From assembly GCA_943356435.1 (NCBI GenBank), contig CALREY010000008.1, positions 1 through 62,357 of the forward strand: a stretch of DNA of 62,357 nucleotides, in the 5' to 3' direction. A program made the position numbers and the translations under genes. The DNA comes from Candidatus Altimarinota bacterium. Its GTDB lineage: Bacteria > Patescibacteriota > Gracilibacteria > BD1-5 > UBA6164. The notes below the pieces were generated by a model. That model saw nothing but the letters and a program-made list of their open reading frames with translations. It did no database searches and was not told the DNA's origin. Below, one piece after another: positions 31,906 to 43,065 of the stretch (positions are counted from its first letter, which is position 1; each line of letters starts with the position of its first letter).

Positions 31906-32742
31906 ATGAAATATTCTAGAAATTTATTCTGATCAAGACTTGATATAACAATAATATCTAATGAAATTAATGAAAATATTATAGAAAAATGTTTTTTTGA
32001 GACACAATCATTTGAAAATAAATATTCTAGATTTATAAAATGAAATTATTTATATAATTTAAATAAAGAAAAAAGTTCTCAAATTGATTGAGAGCTTTTT
32101 TCTATTATAGAACTATGCAATAAAGTTTCGAAAATAACTAAATGATATTTTGATATAACTATATTACCAATATTAGAAAATATTTGATATTGAATAGAAA
32201 CTGAAAAAATGGAAAATAGTATTTGATATGAAAATATAGTAATAGAAAATTGAAAAATATTATTACATAATAATGTTTCTATAGATTTGTGATCAGTTTG
32301 AAAATGATATATAGTTGACAAGATATTTAATATATTAGACAAATATTACTCTGAATTTATTATAAATTTTGGTTGAGATATAAAAGTTAAGTGAAAACAT
32401 AAAATATTATTAGAAGATCCATATGATGAAAAAAAATATATATGAGAAATATTATTAGAAAATAATTCAATTTCATCATCAAGTCCATTTAAAAGAAAAA
32501 CTAACAAATGACATCATTTAATAAATCCAAAAAATAGTAATTCTCAAGATGATAAAATTGCAATATTTGTTTTACATAAATTATCAAGTTTTTCTGATAT
32601 TTTTTCTACTGCATTATTTGTTACTCCTTTGGAAGAATCTATTAAAATATTATGAAATATAAATTGATTAGAATGATTAATAATATCTAAAAAATGAGAA
32701 ATATTTAAAAGTAAAAATTTTAATTGTGAATTATTTATATAA
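31906..32742 (+). CDS. apbE: FAD:protein FMN transferase
   Basis: 278 residues with ApbE motifs: ITKGYFDITILPILE, SIDLGSVGKGYIVDKI (the DLGxxxKG(Y)xVD motif), INFGGDIKVKG (NxGGDI), then SSSSPFKRK leading to GHHLINPK. SDIFSTALFVTPLEE keeps the Asp and Thr that bind Mg in characterised ApbE. It transfers FMN from FAD to a Ser/Thr of the upstream lipoprotein. Two oddities are visible: no signal peptide or lipobox, although most ApbE proteins act outside the membrane, and HxINP where HxIDP is usual. It may modify the lipoprotein before export. Confidence 0.85.
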
Positions 32743-32775
32743 CTCTTTAATGAAAATTAAGGAGTTTTTCTTTTT
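32741..32775 (+). terminator. Terminator after apbE
   Basis: Stem AACTCTTTAAT / ATTAAGGAGTT (one G-U pair) with a 4-base loop, followed by a T-rich tail, directly after the apbE stop. Confidence 0.7.
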
Positions 32776-32823
32776 AAATAGATAATTATCATAAAAAATC
32801 AAATTATATTTTGTATCGAAATT

Positions 32824-32855
32824 TTAAGGTTGTATTAAGGTTGCTTGAATATAAT
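32824..32855 (+). promoter_or_regulatory. Promoter with an 11-bp-spaced direct repeat
   Basis: TTAAGGTTG occurs at 32824-32832 and again at 32835-32843, one helical turn apart, followed by a perfect TATAAT at 32850-32855. The -35 region (AGGTTG, 17 bases from the -10) lies within the first repeat. Tandem repeats at this spacing are typical of sites for OmpR/PhoB-class response regulators, for example the TTTAAG-N5-TTTAAG box of CiaR. The regulator is unknown. Confidence 0.5.
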
Positions 32856-32887
32856 AATTTTAATTTTATATATTAATATATTTTTTT

Positions 32888-34129
32888 ATGAAAAAAATAT
32901 TTCTAATTTTGTTAGTTTTTATTTTAAATTTTACTTTAGTAAGTGCAGATAGTAATTATTCTAATGACTATACATTAATTGATTGTATTAATGGAAATAA
33001 TTCTACTTGAGTTCCATTTGATAGTTCTAAACCATATTCTACTCTTAAAGAATGAATTGAAAAAACTATAAATTATATAAATTCAAATGTTAATTATAAT
33101 TGAAATGAAATCAATTCCGCATGAAAAATATTTAACATAAAAGTAACTTGTAGTTTTCAAGATATTCTTAATCCAAATATTAATTTAAATTTTTTAGGAA
33201 CTAATTATGATAATGAATTAATTATAGAATGAATATGAAATAATTCTTTAGTATTCAAAGATATGAGTATTGATTTATCATACAATGCATGAAATGTAAC
33301 TTTTAAAAATGCAATATTTTTAAATGAAAAAAAACCATATTTTAATGATTATTTATTTATGGATATTTCTAGAAATTACAGTATTCCATTTTCAAATTGA
33401 ATCAAAATAATTAATTCTAATATCAAATTGAATAACTCAAATAATATTTGATTATTATGAACATATAGAACTGTTAAATATATTAATAGAAATTGAAATA
33501 TTGATTATTATTATTACTGAAATTATACAAATAAACAAATTATTGAAAACTCTACAATTGATATAGAAGTTTCAAACGATTATGTATTTAGATTACCAGT
33601 TTTAATAAAAAATTCTAAGATAAATTTTGTTAATTCTTGATCTACTAATCCATATATTATTACTTTTCAAGAAGAATGAAATGTTAATATTAATACTCAT
33701 TTAAATTATTCAGTATTAGTTTCAAATATAATTGATTTATGATGAAATAATTTATCTATAGAGAATAGTGAAAATATAACTTTTATAAATAATAAAATAA
33801 TTAATTTTAGTTTAATTGATCTATTATGAGATTCACTTTATATTAATAATTATTTTGATACAAATAATGTAATAGATGTAACTAGTATCCATAATTTATT
33901 TAATAATGTTTTTAAATCATGATTTATTGATGATTATGATAAAAAAAATGTCAGAAAAAACTATTCATCAAGTAATTTAGAAAATAAATGATTAGGTTGG
34001 ATTTATAAAAGAATTAGAACTAATAAATATTTCAATATTGATATAAATAGTGCATGATTATATAAAGAAGTTACTTGATTAGAATTTGAAAAATGATTAT
34101 GAGAAATATATGTAATTTTTAACTATTAA
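32888..34129 (+). CDS. Secreted protein, probably beta-helical
   Basis: 413 residues with a signal peptide (MKKIFLILLVFILNFTLVSA). The mature part is rich in Asn, Ile and Tyr and shows repeated short strand patterns such as NELIIEG, SLVFKDMSID, GNVTFKNAIF, GIKIINSNIKL and SKINFVNSG. This resembles right-handed parallel beta-helix proteins of the surface-adhesin or polysaccharide-lyase kind. No catalytic signature is visible. It lies 3 bases upstream of another secreted-protein gene and is preceded by the promoter with the direct repeat, so its expression is probably regulated. Confidence 0.65.
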
Positions 34130-34132
34130 TAT

Positions 34133-34870
34133 ATGAAATATATTTATAAAATTTTATTTAGTATTTTAATAATTGCTATTAATTATTTTTCAGTAAATGC
34201 TGATTTTTCAATATGTGATTCATGAAATATAAATGTAAATTCAAATTCTATAATAGAAATATGTAATTGATGATTATTGATTAATAGTTTTACATGAGAA
34301 TTGGCAGGGAATTATATCAATAATAATCCTTGATTTTGGTGAAATATTGAATCATTTAACAGCGTATTAAATATTAATATTGATAACAATATTTGATTTT
34401 TTGATAACAATAAATCAACTATTATTACTAAAATAAATCCAGAAAGTAATTTTGCAATATGATTTATTAATGAATTCAATATGAATTTATTTAATAGTTG
34501 AACAAATGATATAATAAATAATATAGAAAATACTTGAAGTTTAAATTGAATTAATATAAAGGATTACTATAATAATTTGTTTAGAAAATATAGCGAAGAT
34601 AAATATGAAAATCTATGAATATCTAAAACTGAATACGATGAATTTATTAATAATTTACTAGATTTATTAATTAGTAGTTCTTATGATAATAATAAGCAAT
34701 TAATTAATAATAATGATATAAAAATTATTGAAAAAAATCTTGAAAAATATAATTTTCCAAAAAATATATTGAAATTATTATCTAATTCAAGAGAAATCAA
34801 TAATAGTTTTTCTTTAATGCCTGAATTAAATAAAAAATATTTTATATTATCTTTTTACCTTAATTTATAA
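34133..34870 (+). CDS. Secreted protein of unknown function
   Basis: 245 residues. The signal peptide MKYIYKILFSILIIAINYFS ends near Ala24. The mature part begins FSICDSGN, with two Cys about 15 residues apart that may form a disulphide. It is followed by an Asn/Ile-rich region and a helical C-terminal half with IKIIEKNLEKY and KNILKLLSNSR. No family is recognised. It is co-transcribed with the beta-helical protein (3-base gap), so the two probably work at the same surface structure. Confidence 0.65.
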
Positions 34871-34873
34871 AAT

Positions 34874-34912
34874 AAAAAAATAAGAAAATTATTTAATTTT
34901 CTTATTTTTTTT
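34874..34912. terminator. Bidirectional terminator
   Basis: Near-perfect 18-bp stem with a T8 tail, between the secreted-protein gene (plus) and the HD hydrolase gene (minus). The stop of the minus-strand gene (34889-34891) is in the stem. Confidence 0.7.
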
Positions 34913-35503
34913 GCTTTCAATTTCATTTATCATTCTTTTTAAATTTTCTTGTTTTGTATCTTCTCTTTCTAGTTTTTGAGTGTAAGTTTGATATTGATGT
35001 TCTTTTAGTAAATCAACTGATCAATGATTCCAATCTGGATCTCTTATTTTAATATTTTTTATTAACTCTATTTCTTTTTTTAATGAATGTCATTTTTCAA
35101 AAAAATCTTTTCTACCTAAATTATCTAAATCAGCATCTTTAATGATTTTTTCGTATATATCTATAGGTGTTCTATAGCTAGGTTTTGTAGCTAATATAAT
35201 TCTTTCTATAAGTTTTATCTTATCTTCTGAATAAAGTACACTTCTTAAATAATTCTGTGCTATTTTTGCTCAAATAGGTTCATTATTGTCATATTGAATT
35301 ATGAATCATGTATCATGAAATAGTCATGCTAATCATAATATTTCTATTTCTTCTAAATTTAATCATTCTTTTTCTGCAATATAAATTGCTCTTTCCATTA
35401 CTTCAATAGCATGTTTGTAACTATGATAATAATGTTTTTCAAGAGGAACAAGTAATTTATTTACATATTTCTTTGCTTTTTGTAATATTTTATTTTTTTC
35501 CAT
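34889..35503 (-). CDS. HD-domain phosphohydrolase
   Basis: 204 residues. The HD superfamily metal site is visible: HYYHSYKHAIEVMERA (first His about 33), GLAGLFHDTGFII (HD pair near 70) and KIIKDADLDNLGR (the late Asp about 135). The size and the ADLDNLG motif resemble small cytoplasmic HD proteins such as YfbR- or YpgQ-type nucleotide phosphohydrolases. The substrate is not known. It lies downstream of the RseP gene on the same strand, 6 bases after its stop, so the two are likely co-transcribed. Confidence 0.8.
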
Positions 35504-35509
35504 AATTTT

Positions 35510-36865
35510 TTACTGTGAAATAATTTTATTTATATCATTATATGCTATTATTATACTTAATGCAATTAAAATAATAAAAAATCATACATGAATTAACGAT
35601 TCTACTTTTTCATTTATAGCTTTTCTTCAAAAAATCTTTTTTATTAAGCCATTTAAAGTAATAAATATAAATCTTCATCAATCAAGTGCTGGTATAGGTA
35701 GTAAATTAAAAACTCATAGATTGATAGATATAACTGCTCATAGTATGAATAAAAATGTTAATCATGCAGATAGTGAATTACTTACGAAATCAACTATTCA
35801 TATTGGTCAGCTTACTTCAGATATAGCTTCTGTTCTTTCTTTAGGAGTTTCTGGATTTACAATCTTTTTTAATAAAATACTTAATCATTTAAGTGTTAGT
35901 AATGATTGATTATAAGTTTCTAAAGTTCAGTATTTTATAGAATCAATTAAATTGAATTTATATTCAAAATTTTTATTTAATTCTACATTTTCTCATATAT
36001 ATGACCCTATTTTTCATACATTTTTTCAATCTATAATATTAGAACTTGGAATAATTTTAATATTTAAAATTTCAGAATTTCTGATTATTACAAAAGTTAA
36101 TTCTTTATTTGCACTATTTCATATTATTTTAATTAATTCTTTGCTATCTTTTATATTTATTTCTCATCAGTCACTATTAATTATTCATTTAAATACATCT
36201 CAGTCTTTTAATCCTGCTTTTTCTGCTATACTTCACTTAACTGGAGATACTACTAGTCCTTCTTTTTTAATTATTATTCATGATTCTATTGCTTGTTCAT
36301 AAGTTGGAATAAGTTTCAATTCTAAATTTGTTTCTATTTTTGTATTTACTCATATAGGTTTTACTCATATGAAAAAGAGTATAGAAAATATTATTGACGC
36401 AAGCAAGAAATTCATAAATACTCAAGCAAGTATAATTATGGATTGTTGCCAAGCTGGTTTATTCATGAGATTGTATGATGCACTATTTTCTTTTAATTTT
36501 TCTAATATTATTTGCCTATCATTTGATGATATTTTTATATTTTCAGAATCATATACTTCTATTCAATCTGCTAATGCTTTTTCTAAATTTTCATTTGTAT
36601 ATAGTTCTTTATTTTTATTATATATCAAAAATGAATTAGGCATTTCTCATGTTAATTTTACAAATCATCAAATAGGTAACCAATTTAAAGAGTAAAGAGT
36701 TCATTTCTTATCAATAAAAATTTTTTTTGCTCTTGGTGGTATACCTAGTCCAAATTCTTCAACTTTTACTCAAAAAAATCTAGCAGTAGAAAAATGTCAT
36801 AGTTCATGTACCATCACTATAACTGAGAACAAAATAATAGACACAATTATTCAAATAATTATCAT
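35510..36865 (-). CDS. rseP: RseP-like site-2 zinc metalloprotease
   Basis: A 451-residue membrane protein. The zinc site HELGH is at residues 20-24 within the first membrane helix, followed by FSTARFFGVKVEEFGLG and WLPIGGFVKL as in the RseP/MmpL family. A PDZ domain covers about residues 190-275 (VSPVKGSIAEKAGLKDG). NLLPIPALDGGRFIF near 390 holds the third zinc ligand (LDG motif). It cleaves membrane-embedded regulators or leftover signal peptides. There are no sigma/anti-sigma genes beside it. Confidence 0.9.
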
Positions 36866-36954
36866 TTTTTATATATTTATTTTTTATATTTAAAGATTAT
36901 AATAACATTTTACTAATCAAGTCTAATTTGTCTAATTTTTTATTGAAAGAATTT

Positions 36955-36983
36955 TTGCAATTTAGTCGATTTTGTAGTATAAT
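36955..36983 (+). promoter_or_regulatory. Promoter of the 1383-residue orphan gene
   Basis: TTGCAA (36955-36960), a 17-base spacer and a perfect TATAAT (36978-36983), about 30 bases before the ATG at 37013. Confidence 0.6.
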
Positions 36984-37012
36984 ATAGTAAATATTATTTA
37001 ATATAAAAATAT

Positions 37013-40000
37013 ATGGCAATTAACTGAAACAATAATGTTAATGAAAATAGTGAAAAAGCTAAAGTAAATAATTCAGATAGCATAGAAAAATTTATGGATA
37101 ATTATTTGGATAATAAAAATATATCTAATACAGAATTAGATGTAATTTTTTCTGAAAATAATAATACATTCTTAAAAGATTTGAAAGATTATTTAAAATC
37201 AAAAAATGAAAAAAATGAATTTTTGTGATTAAAAATCGAATCAAACGATGTAATTTATATTAAAAATAAGTTGTTTCCAAGATTTGTTATATTAAATTGA
37301 AAAAGAACAAGCTTAGAAAAATCATTTTATTGAGATTATGAATTTTCTAGTTCAGAAAAAAGTAGATTACAAAATGAAATAAAATCACTTAGTGATAAAG
37401 AATTGGAAAAATTAATTGATACTGATAATATATCATTTGATAAATCAGTAACAAAATTAGATAATAGAAATAAATTTTTAAAAAAGATTTTTTCTGATTC
37501 ATTACCAACAAAATTAGAAAAAACTACATTTAACAATCATTTTAATTATTTAAATACTGATAAAGCTGAATTAGTTAAAATTTTTAACAAAGATCCAGAA
37601 TTAAAAAAAGTATTACAAACATTAGATGATAGAAAGATAGATGAACCTCTAACAAATAATGAATCTGATTGTTTTTTGTATTTAATAAAAACAAATCTTT
37701 TATCGAATGATCAAAAAAAGAGATTTATACTAGATTTTTTACCTGAAATTTCATTTGATACTGCAGTTAAATTAAATTTAATATCAGATATAAAAAAATT
37801 TAAGATTGATATTTTAAAAAAATATTATGGTGATAATATTTCTGAAATTAATCATGAAGATATTTTAAAAAATGACATTTATTTTGAAAATATTAGTATT
37901 TCTACATACGATTTATTAAAAAATGATTCAAGTTTATTATCTCAAGAAGAATTCTTAAAGTTATTTGCTGATAAGTATTGTGTTGCTTATAATTATGAAT
38001 TGAAATCAAAATTATCTAAAATTGATAGTGATTTATTTTCATTTAAATTAAATTTGGATAGATTACAAAATGTAGAATGATGATTAAATTTTTGAAAATG
38101 AGCATATTTAGTAATAGAGAAAGAATTATTACCTAATGATTCATGAGATGATAATAAATGAAAGAAACCAAAAGAATCTAATTATAGTACTTCATACATA
38201 AAAATTGTTTCAGATTGATCACCAGATTGATCAACAGATTGAATTGTAAAATTTTATGATTTGTGAACATGAAAGATAGTTATGAATAGTAAAACTGAAA
38301 ATGATACTAATTATGAAGATCTATTAAAATTTTTAAAATCATGAAATGAAAAAACTTGAGTTAAATCAGTAAAAAAATGTAGTGTATTGACAGAAGATGA
38401 ATTAAGAAAAAAAATTGTTAGTTGAGACATAAAAGAATCTCTTGATAAATTGGATTTGATTGATGAAACGGAATTAGATAGAATTATTAGTTCTAAAGAA
38501 TCTGAATTATCAAAATTGAAACAACAAAGAGAAGATTTAAAAAAACAATCAACATCATCAGATAATATAAAGGTAATAGATGATGAAATATCTTCATTAC
38601 AAAATAGTATAAATAAGGATCAAGAATTGAATCTAAAATTATTAAAAGAAGAGTTAAGACAAATAGATAAATGATTTGATAATTATAATTTTAGAAAATG
38701 AACTACATTCTCTACTAAAAAAAGTAATTGAGAATCATTTTATAGAATTGAAAATATTGATTCTGCAAAACAATGATGACAAATAATTATATCTGATTTT
38801 GTTTGAAATAATTATCCTGCATATACATTTCTACAATTTTTACAAGCATTTAAAAGTGAAATATGATTTTTGACTTCAGATGTAACTGAATTTAAAGATG
38901 TTTTTACAAAAATGAATGAAGATGATGACAAGATAAAATGAATATGGGATAAATTTAAGTATAGTGAAAAAAATCAATCAATAGTTAAAAAGTCTACTAA
39001 TAATGATGAGAAATCTAAATGAACAAATATAGAATATGATTTTTTAGTTGCAGATAGTAAGTCATGAAAATGAAATGAAGTTATCAAAATTCATTCAATA
39101 AATTGAGATAAAGTAATTGTAAGTGAATGAGAATGTATTGAATATAAATACACTGATGCTGAGATAAAAAAAGATAAAAACTTAGAATCTAAAACAAAAA
39201 ATGAGTTTTCAATGAATTCAAAAACCTATACTATATCTGTATGAGAACTTCATTCTAGAATTAAAAAGTATAAGTTAGTTCCAAAGTCTACAAATGAACA
39301 TAATGATATTGAAACGGATAATATTACAAACAAAGATATAAAATGAAGTTTTATTTCTAGATTTTTAAATAATTATAGTATCAAGGATGTTTTAGCAGGT
39401 TGAAAAATATGAATAGACTCTATAACTGCATATTTAAAACAAACTGAAGATGAACATTCTGCTAGATTTGCTAATTCTGTTTTTGGTTCATTTTTACCGC
39501 AAGAGTTGAAAAATGATTTACAAACTAGATTGGAATCAGCTCAAATGAAAAGACAAAATGATTATACTCAGAAATTAAAAGATGTTGATTCTAGTGATGC
39601 AACTAAAATGATATTATGACGGTTACAGAATAAAAATAGTCCTGAATATAAAAAAGAAGCATGAATGATATTTATGCTTGAAAAGTATTGAGTTTTATAT
39701 GCTAAATGATTGAATGATAAGAAATGATCATTTTTATGGTATGAAGCAATGTGATGAAAAATAGGAGATAAATTATATATGCAAGAAAAAGCAAAAGCTG
39801 AAGAAGCAGATGTACCATTTACAGAAGAACAACTACTTTTTGTATTAATATTTTTACAATGTACATGAAAAGCAAATCCAAAAAGAAGATCAAGACTGCA
39901 TAAAGATTATAATAAATTTAGAAATCAATGAAAAGAAGAAGAATTTAAAACTTGAGAAACTGATGCTTGAGCTAAAAGAACATTAAAATGAAGAGTGGAA

Positions 40001-41164
40001 TATGTTTTTTGAGAATTAAATTGATGAACATATGCAAATGCTAGATGATGATATGAAAAAGTAATAGATAAATGATGATCAATGAAAGAAATGAATGAAG
40101 TTCCATTTGTAGTTCTATTTTCTTGATTATCATATACATATGAAGAAAGTGTATTAGATAAATGGAAAGATATGGTAACAAAATGAAAATTGATACCATT
40201 AACTCAATATTTATGAAATAAATCTAAAATGGATGTATTTAATAATACTGTTTTAGAAATATGTAGAATAGTGTCAGAAGAAAAATGAAATGATATGTAT
40301 AAGGAAGCAAAAGCTATTTTTGATACACAAAAAAAAGTTGAGTGAGATGGTGAAAAGATAAAAAGAACAAGAGAATTTTATAAAAAATATGGAGATTTAT
40401 TAACAAATGCGCTTAATATGTTGCATAACTCAGATAAATGAGATGATTCAAAGTATTCTGATATAATTATTACACATATAGAAGATAGAACTGATAAGAA
40501 TTGAAAACAGGTAAAAGGAAATCAAGTATTTAAAGATTATTTAAATGTTTTTCATTGATGAAACGAGTTTGTTTTTGATAATGATGATTATATGACTGAT
40601 GCATTCCATTCTGCTTGAACTTTCTGAATGGATCCAGAAAAAGCTACTATACAAGCATTAGCTTTAGCTAGTTGACCAACTCTCAAAAAGTGAAAAATAG
40701 CACCTATTTTATGGAATGAAATAATTACATGATTTCATGCTAAAGCAATTAGATCATATGATAATGAAAAAGATAGGATAAATGCAATGAAGCATGATTT
40801 AAGGTGAATGGTAGCTTGAATGTTACATAATGGTTGAGCTTGATGATTATTACCAAGTTATAATTCTGAAACATTCTTGTTTTCTAGAATGAATGATTGG
40901 TGAGTATATTTGGATGAAATATGAAATCAAAAATTAACAATTGAGAACATAAAATCTAAAAAGAATCATATAGCTGAAAAATTATTAGATAAATGGGTAG
41001 ATCAAATAATTGAATATGAAAAAAATAATAAATCTCATAAGAGAAATAAAAATGATGATTTAAAAACAATAAAAGATGAAATACCTAGCATTACAGATGA
41101 AACGAAAAATGTTACAAATAAAGTATTAAATAATTCTAAATATTTACCAAATAATATAGATTAA
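37013..41164 (+). CDS. Giant cytoplasmic protein of unknown function (1383 residues)
   Basis: No signal peptide or membrane segment is seen and no family is recognised. Residues 1-395 are charged and helical. Around 395-470, 576-640 and 676-763 there are three modules with a similar rhythm: a strand with ISDG/ISDF/VSEG, then an aromatic or acidic turn and a helix (YEDLLKFLKS, LQFLQAFKSE, ELHSRIKKYK). They suggest a repeated small beta-rich domain. Residues 479-553 are a coiled coil. From about 778 to the end is a separate region, with KANPKRRSRLHKDYNKF and FHGGNEFVFDNDDYMTDAFH. It is a single-gene unit with a good promoter and terminator. Confidence 0.75.
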
Positions 41165-41199
41165 AAAATAAACCAAAGCTTTGCTTTGGTTTATTTTTT
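41163..41199. terminator. Bidirectional terminator
   Basis: Perfect 17-bp stem with a TTT loop, overlapping both the stop of the giant gene and the stop of the convergent prepilin-like gene. Confidence 0.75.
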
Positions 41200-41820
41200 A
41201 CTTTTCCAATTTGTTAATGTTTGTTCTATTTCTAGTTTATGTGGCACGGTAGATGAACTATCAGCCCATTGAACTATAGAAGTTATTTTTATGTTTGAAT
41301 CGTTTGAACTTCAAGTATTAGGATATTCTATTTTTATTTCTCTAGTATAAAGTGGTTTAGTATCTATTCATCATGTTTGAGTAAAAATTCAGTTTGTATT
41401 TAAACTTACTTTGAAAAAATTTCTATAATCAGTATCTGAATAATTAAATGTACTTACTCAAGTATCTTCCTTTAATACCCATCTATCTTCATTATTTAAA
41501 TAGATTTTATAAGTATCTGTAGATTTTATATCATTTGTTGTAGTGTTATCTCATATACAATCTGAATCATAATTATATGTATTCCAACAATTTGCGTAAT
41601 CGCTAGAAAAAAGTAACCAGTTTGTATCTCTGATATTGGTAAATCACTCTATTCATTGTCTAGCTATCTGAACTGCTTGAATTTTATTTTTCACTGATAC
41701 AGTTAATTTGTTTGATTCACTTAATAATTGATACATTCAAGTAACTCATGTTACTATAATTAACATAACTATCATTGCTTCAACTATAGATGTAGCTTTA
41801 TTTTTTAATTTATATCTCAT
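41191..41820 (-). CDS. Type IV prepilin-like protein
   Basis: 209 residues. The N-terminus MRYKLKNKATSIVEAMIVML has the short basic leader, a cleavage-like Ala9/Thr10 boundary and Glu at +5 of the mature form, followed by a hydrophobic helix to about residue 33. This is the class III signal of type IV pilins and pseudopilins. The globular part carries two Cys (NCWNTYNYDSDC) that may pair. Glycine replaces the usual Gly-Phe junction, so processing by PilD is likely but not certain. It is monocistronic; no pilus assembly genes are in the window. Confidence 0.75.
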
Positions 41821-41947
41821 ATTTTTTTGGGTTATTTTTAGTATTTTAATATTTTATTTTTATTTTTCAAGATTTTTATCTTTACAAAACAATAAAATAG
41901 GTTAAATTATACATAATTATTAAATATATTATTAAAAAAAATCCTTA

Positions 41948-42991
41948 ATGAACAAAATTTCTATTCATGATGAAAAAAAAGTTAAAGAATTGTTAGAACA
42001 AAATTGAGAAAAAGCTTTTAGATATTCTCAAATTGAAAATGCTATATATAAAAATTTCATACAAGATTTCGATGAGATGAATACTTTATCAAAAAAAATA
42101 AGAGATATATTAAAAGAAAATTGTTTTTTTACATCATTAACTGTTGATACTGTTAATACTAGTGAAAATGGACAAACTACTAAGTTATTATTCAAAACTA
42201 TTACTTGAGAATATATTGAATCTGTTATAATGAGACATTTAACAGGAAGGGTAACCTTGTGTATTAGTTGTCAAGCGGGTTGTCCTATGGCTTGTTCTTT
42301 TTGTGCTACTTGAAAACTATGATTATTAAAAAATCTATCTTTCAATGAAATAATTGAACAAGTTTATTTTGCTGCAAAATTATTAAATGATGAATGAAAT
42401 AAATTAAGAAATATTGTATATATGTGAATGGGTGAGCCAATGCTTAATTATGATATTGTCCGTGATACTATTAATTTTGTAACTGAACAAAAAAAGTTTG
42501 ATTTAGCTAATAGAAGAATTACAGTTTCAACATGTTGAATAGTTCCAGGTATTAGAAAATTTACTAAAGATTTTCCTCAGACTAGTTTGGCTATTTCTCT
42601 TCATGCACCTAACGATGATATTAGAAAATCTATTATGCCTGTAGATCATACTTATCCACTTGTTGACTTAATGAAATCACTCGATGATTATGTAAAGGAA
42701 ACTAATAAAAAAGTATTTTATGAATATATAATGATAAATTGAGTAAATGATCATATCAAATTAGCACATGAATTATGAAAATTATTAGAATCAAAATTAG
42801 CACATGTAAATTTTATTCCATATAATGCTTGAGAATGAACTAGTAGTGATTGATTTACAACTACTCCAAGATTCGTAATAGAAAAATTTCAAAAAATATT
42901 ACAACATTATTGAGTAGTATCTACAATTAGAGCAACTATGTGAGATGATATAGATGCAGCATGTTGACAATTGGCAAATAAAAAAAAGTAA
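41948..42991 (+). CDS. rlmN: 23S rRNA adenine-2503 methyltransferase
   Basis: 347 residues. The radical-SAM cluster is [11 protein letters not shown] (CxxxCxxC) near residue 115, after [44 protein letters not shown] and [19 protein letters not shown] are RlmN signatures, the last with the catalytic Cys near the C-terminus. It methylates A2503 of 23S rRNA (and often A37 of tRNA). It is a single gene with its own terminator. Confidence 0.94.
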
Positions 42992-43020
42992 AGAAAAACT
43001 AGTTTTTTCTTTACTTTTTT
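42981..43020 (+). terminator. Terminator after rlmN
   Basis: Long stem AAAAAGTAAAGAAAAACT / AGTTTTTTCTTTACTTTTT with one bulged base and a T6 tail; it overlaps the rlmN stop. Confidence 0.7.
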
Positions 43021-43065
43021 TATAAAAACATATAATAGCTAGGATTTATTTTTGATATATATTAT

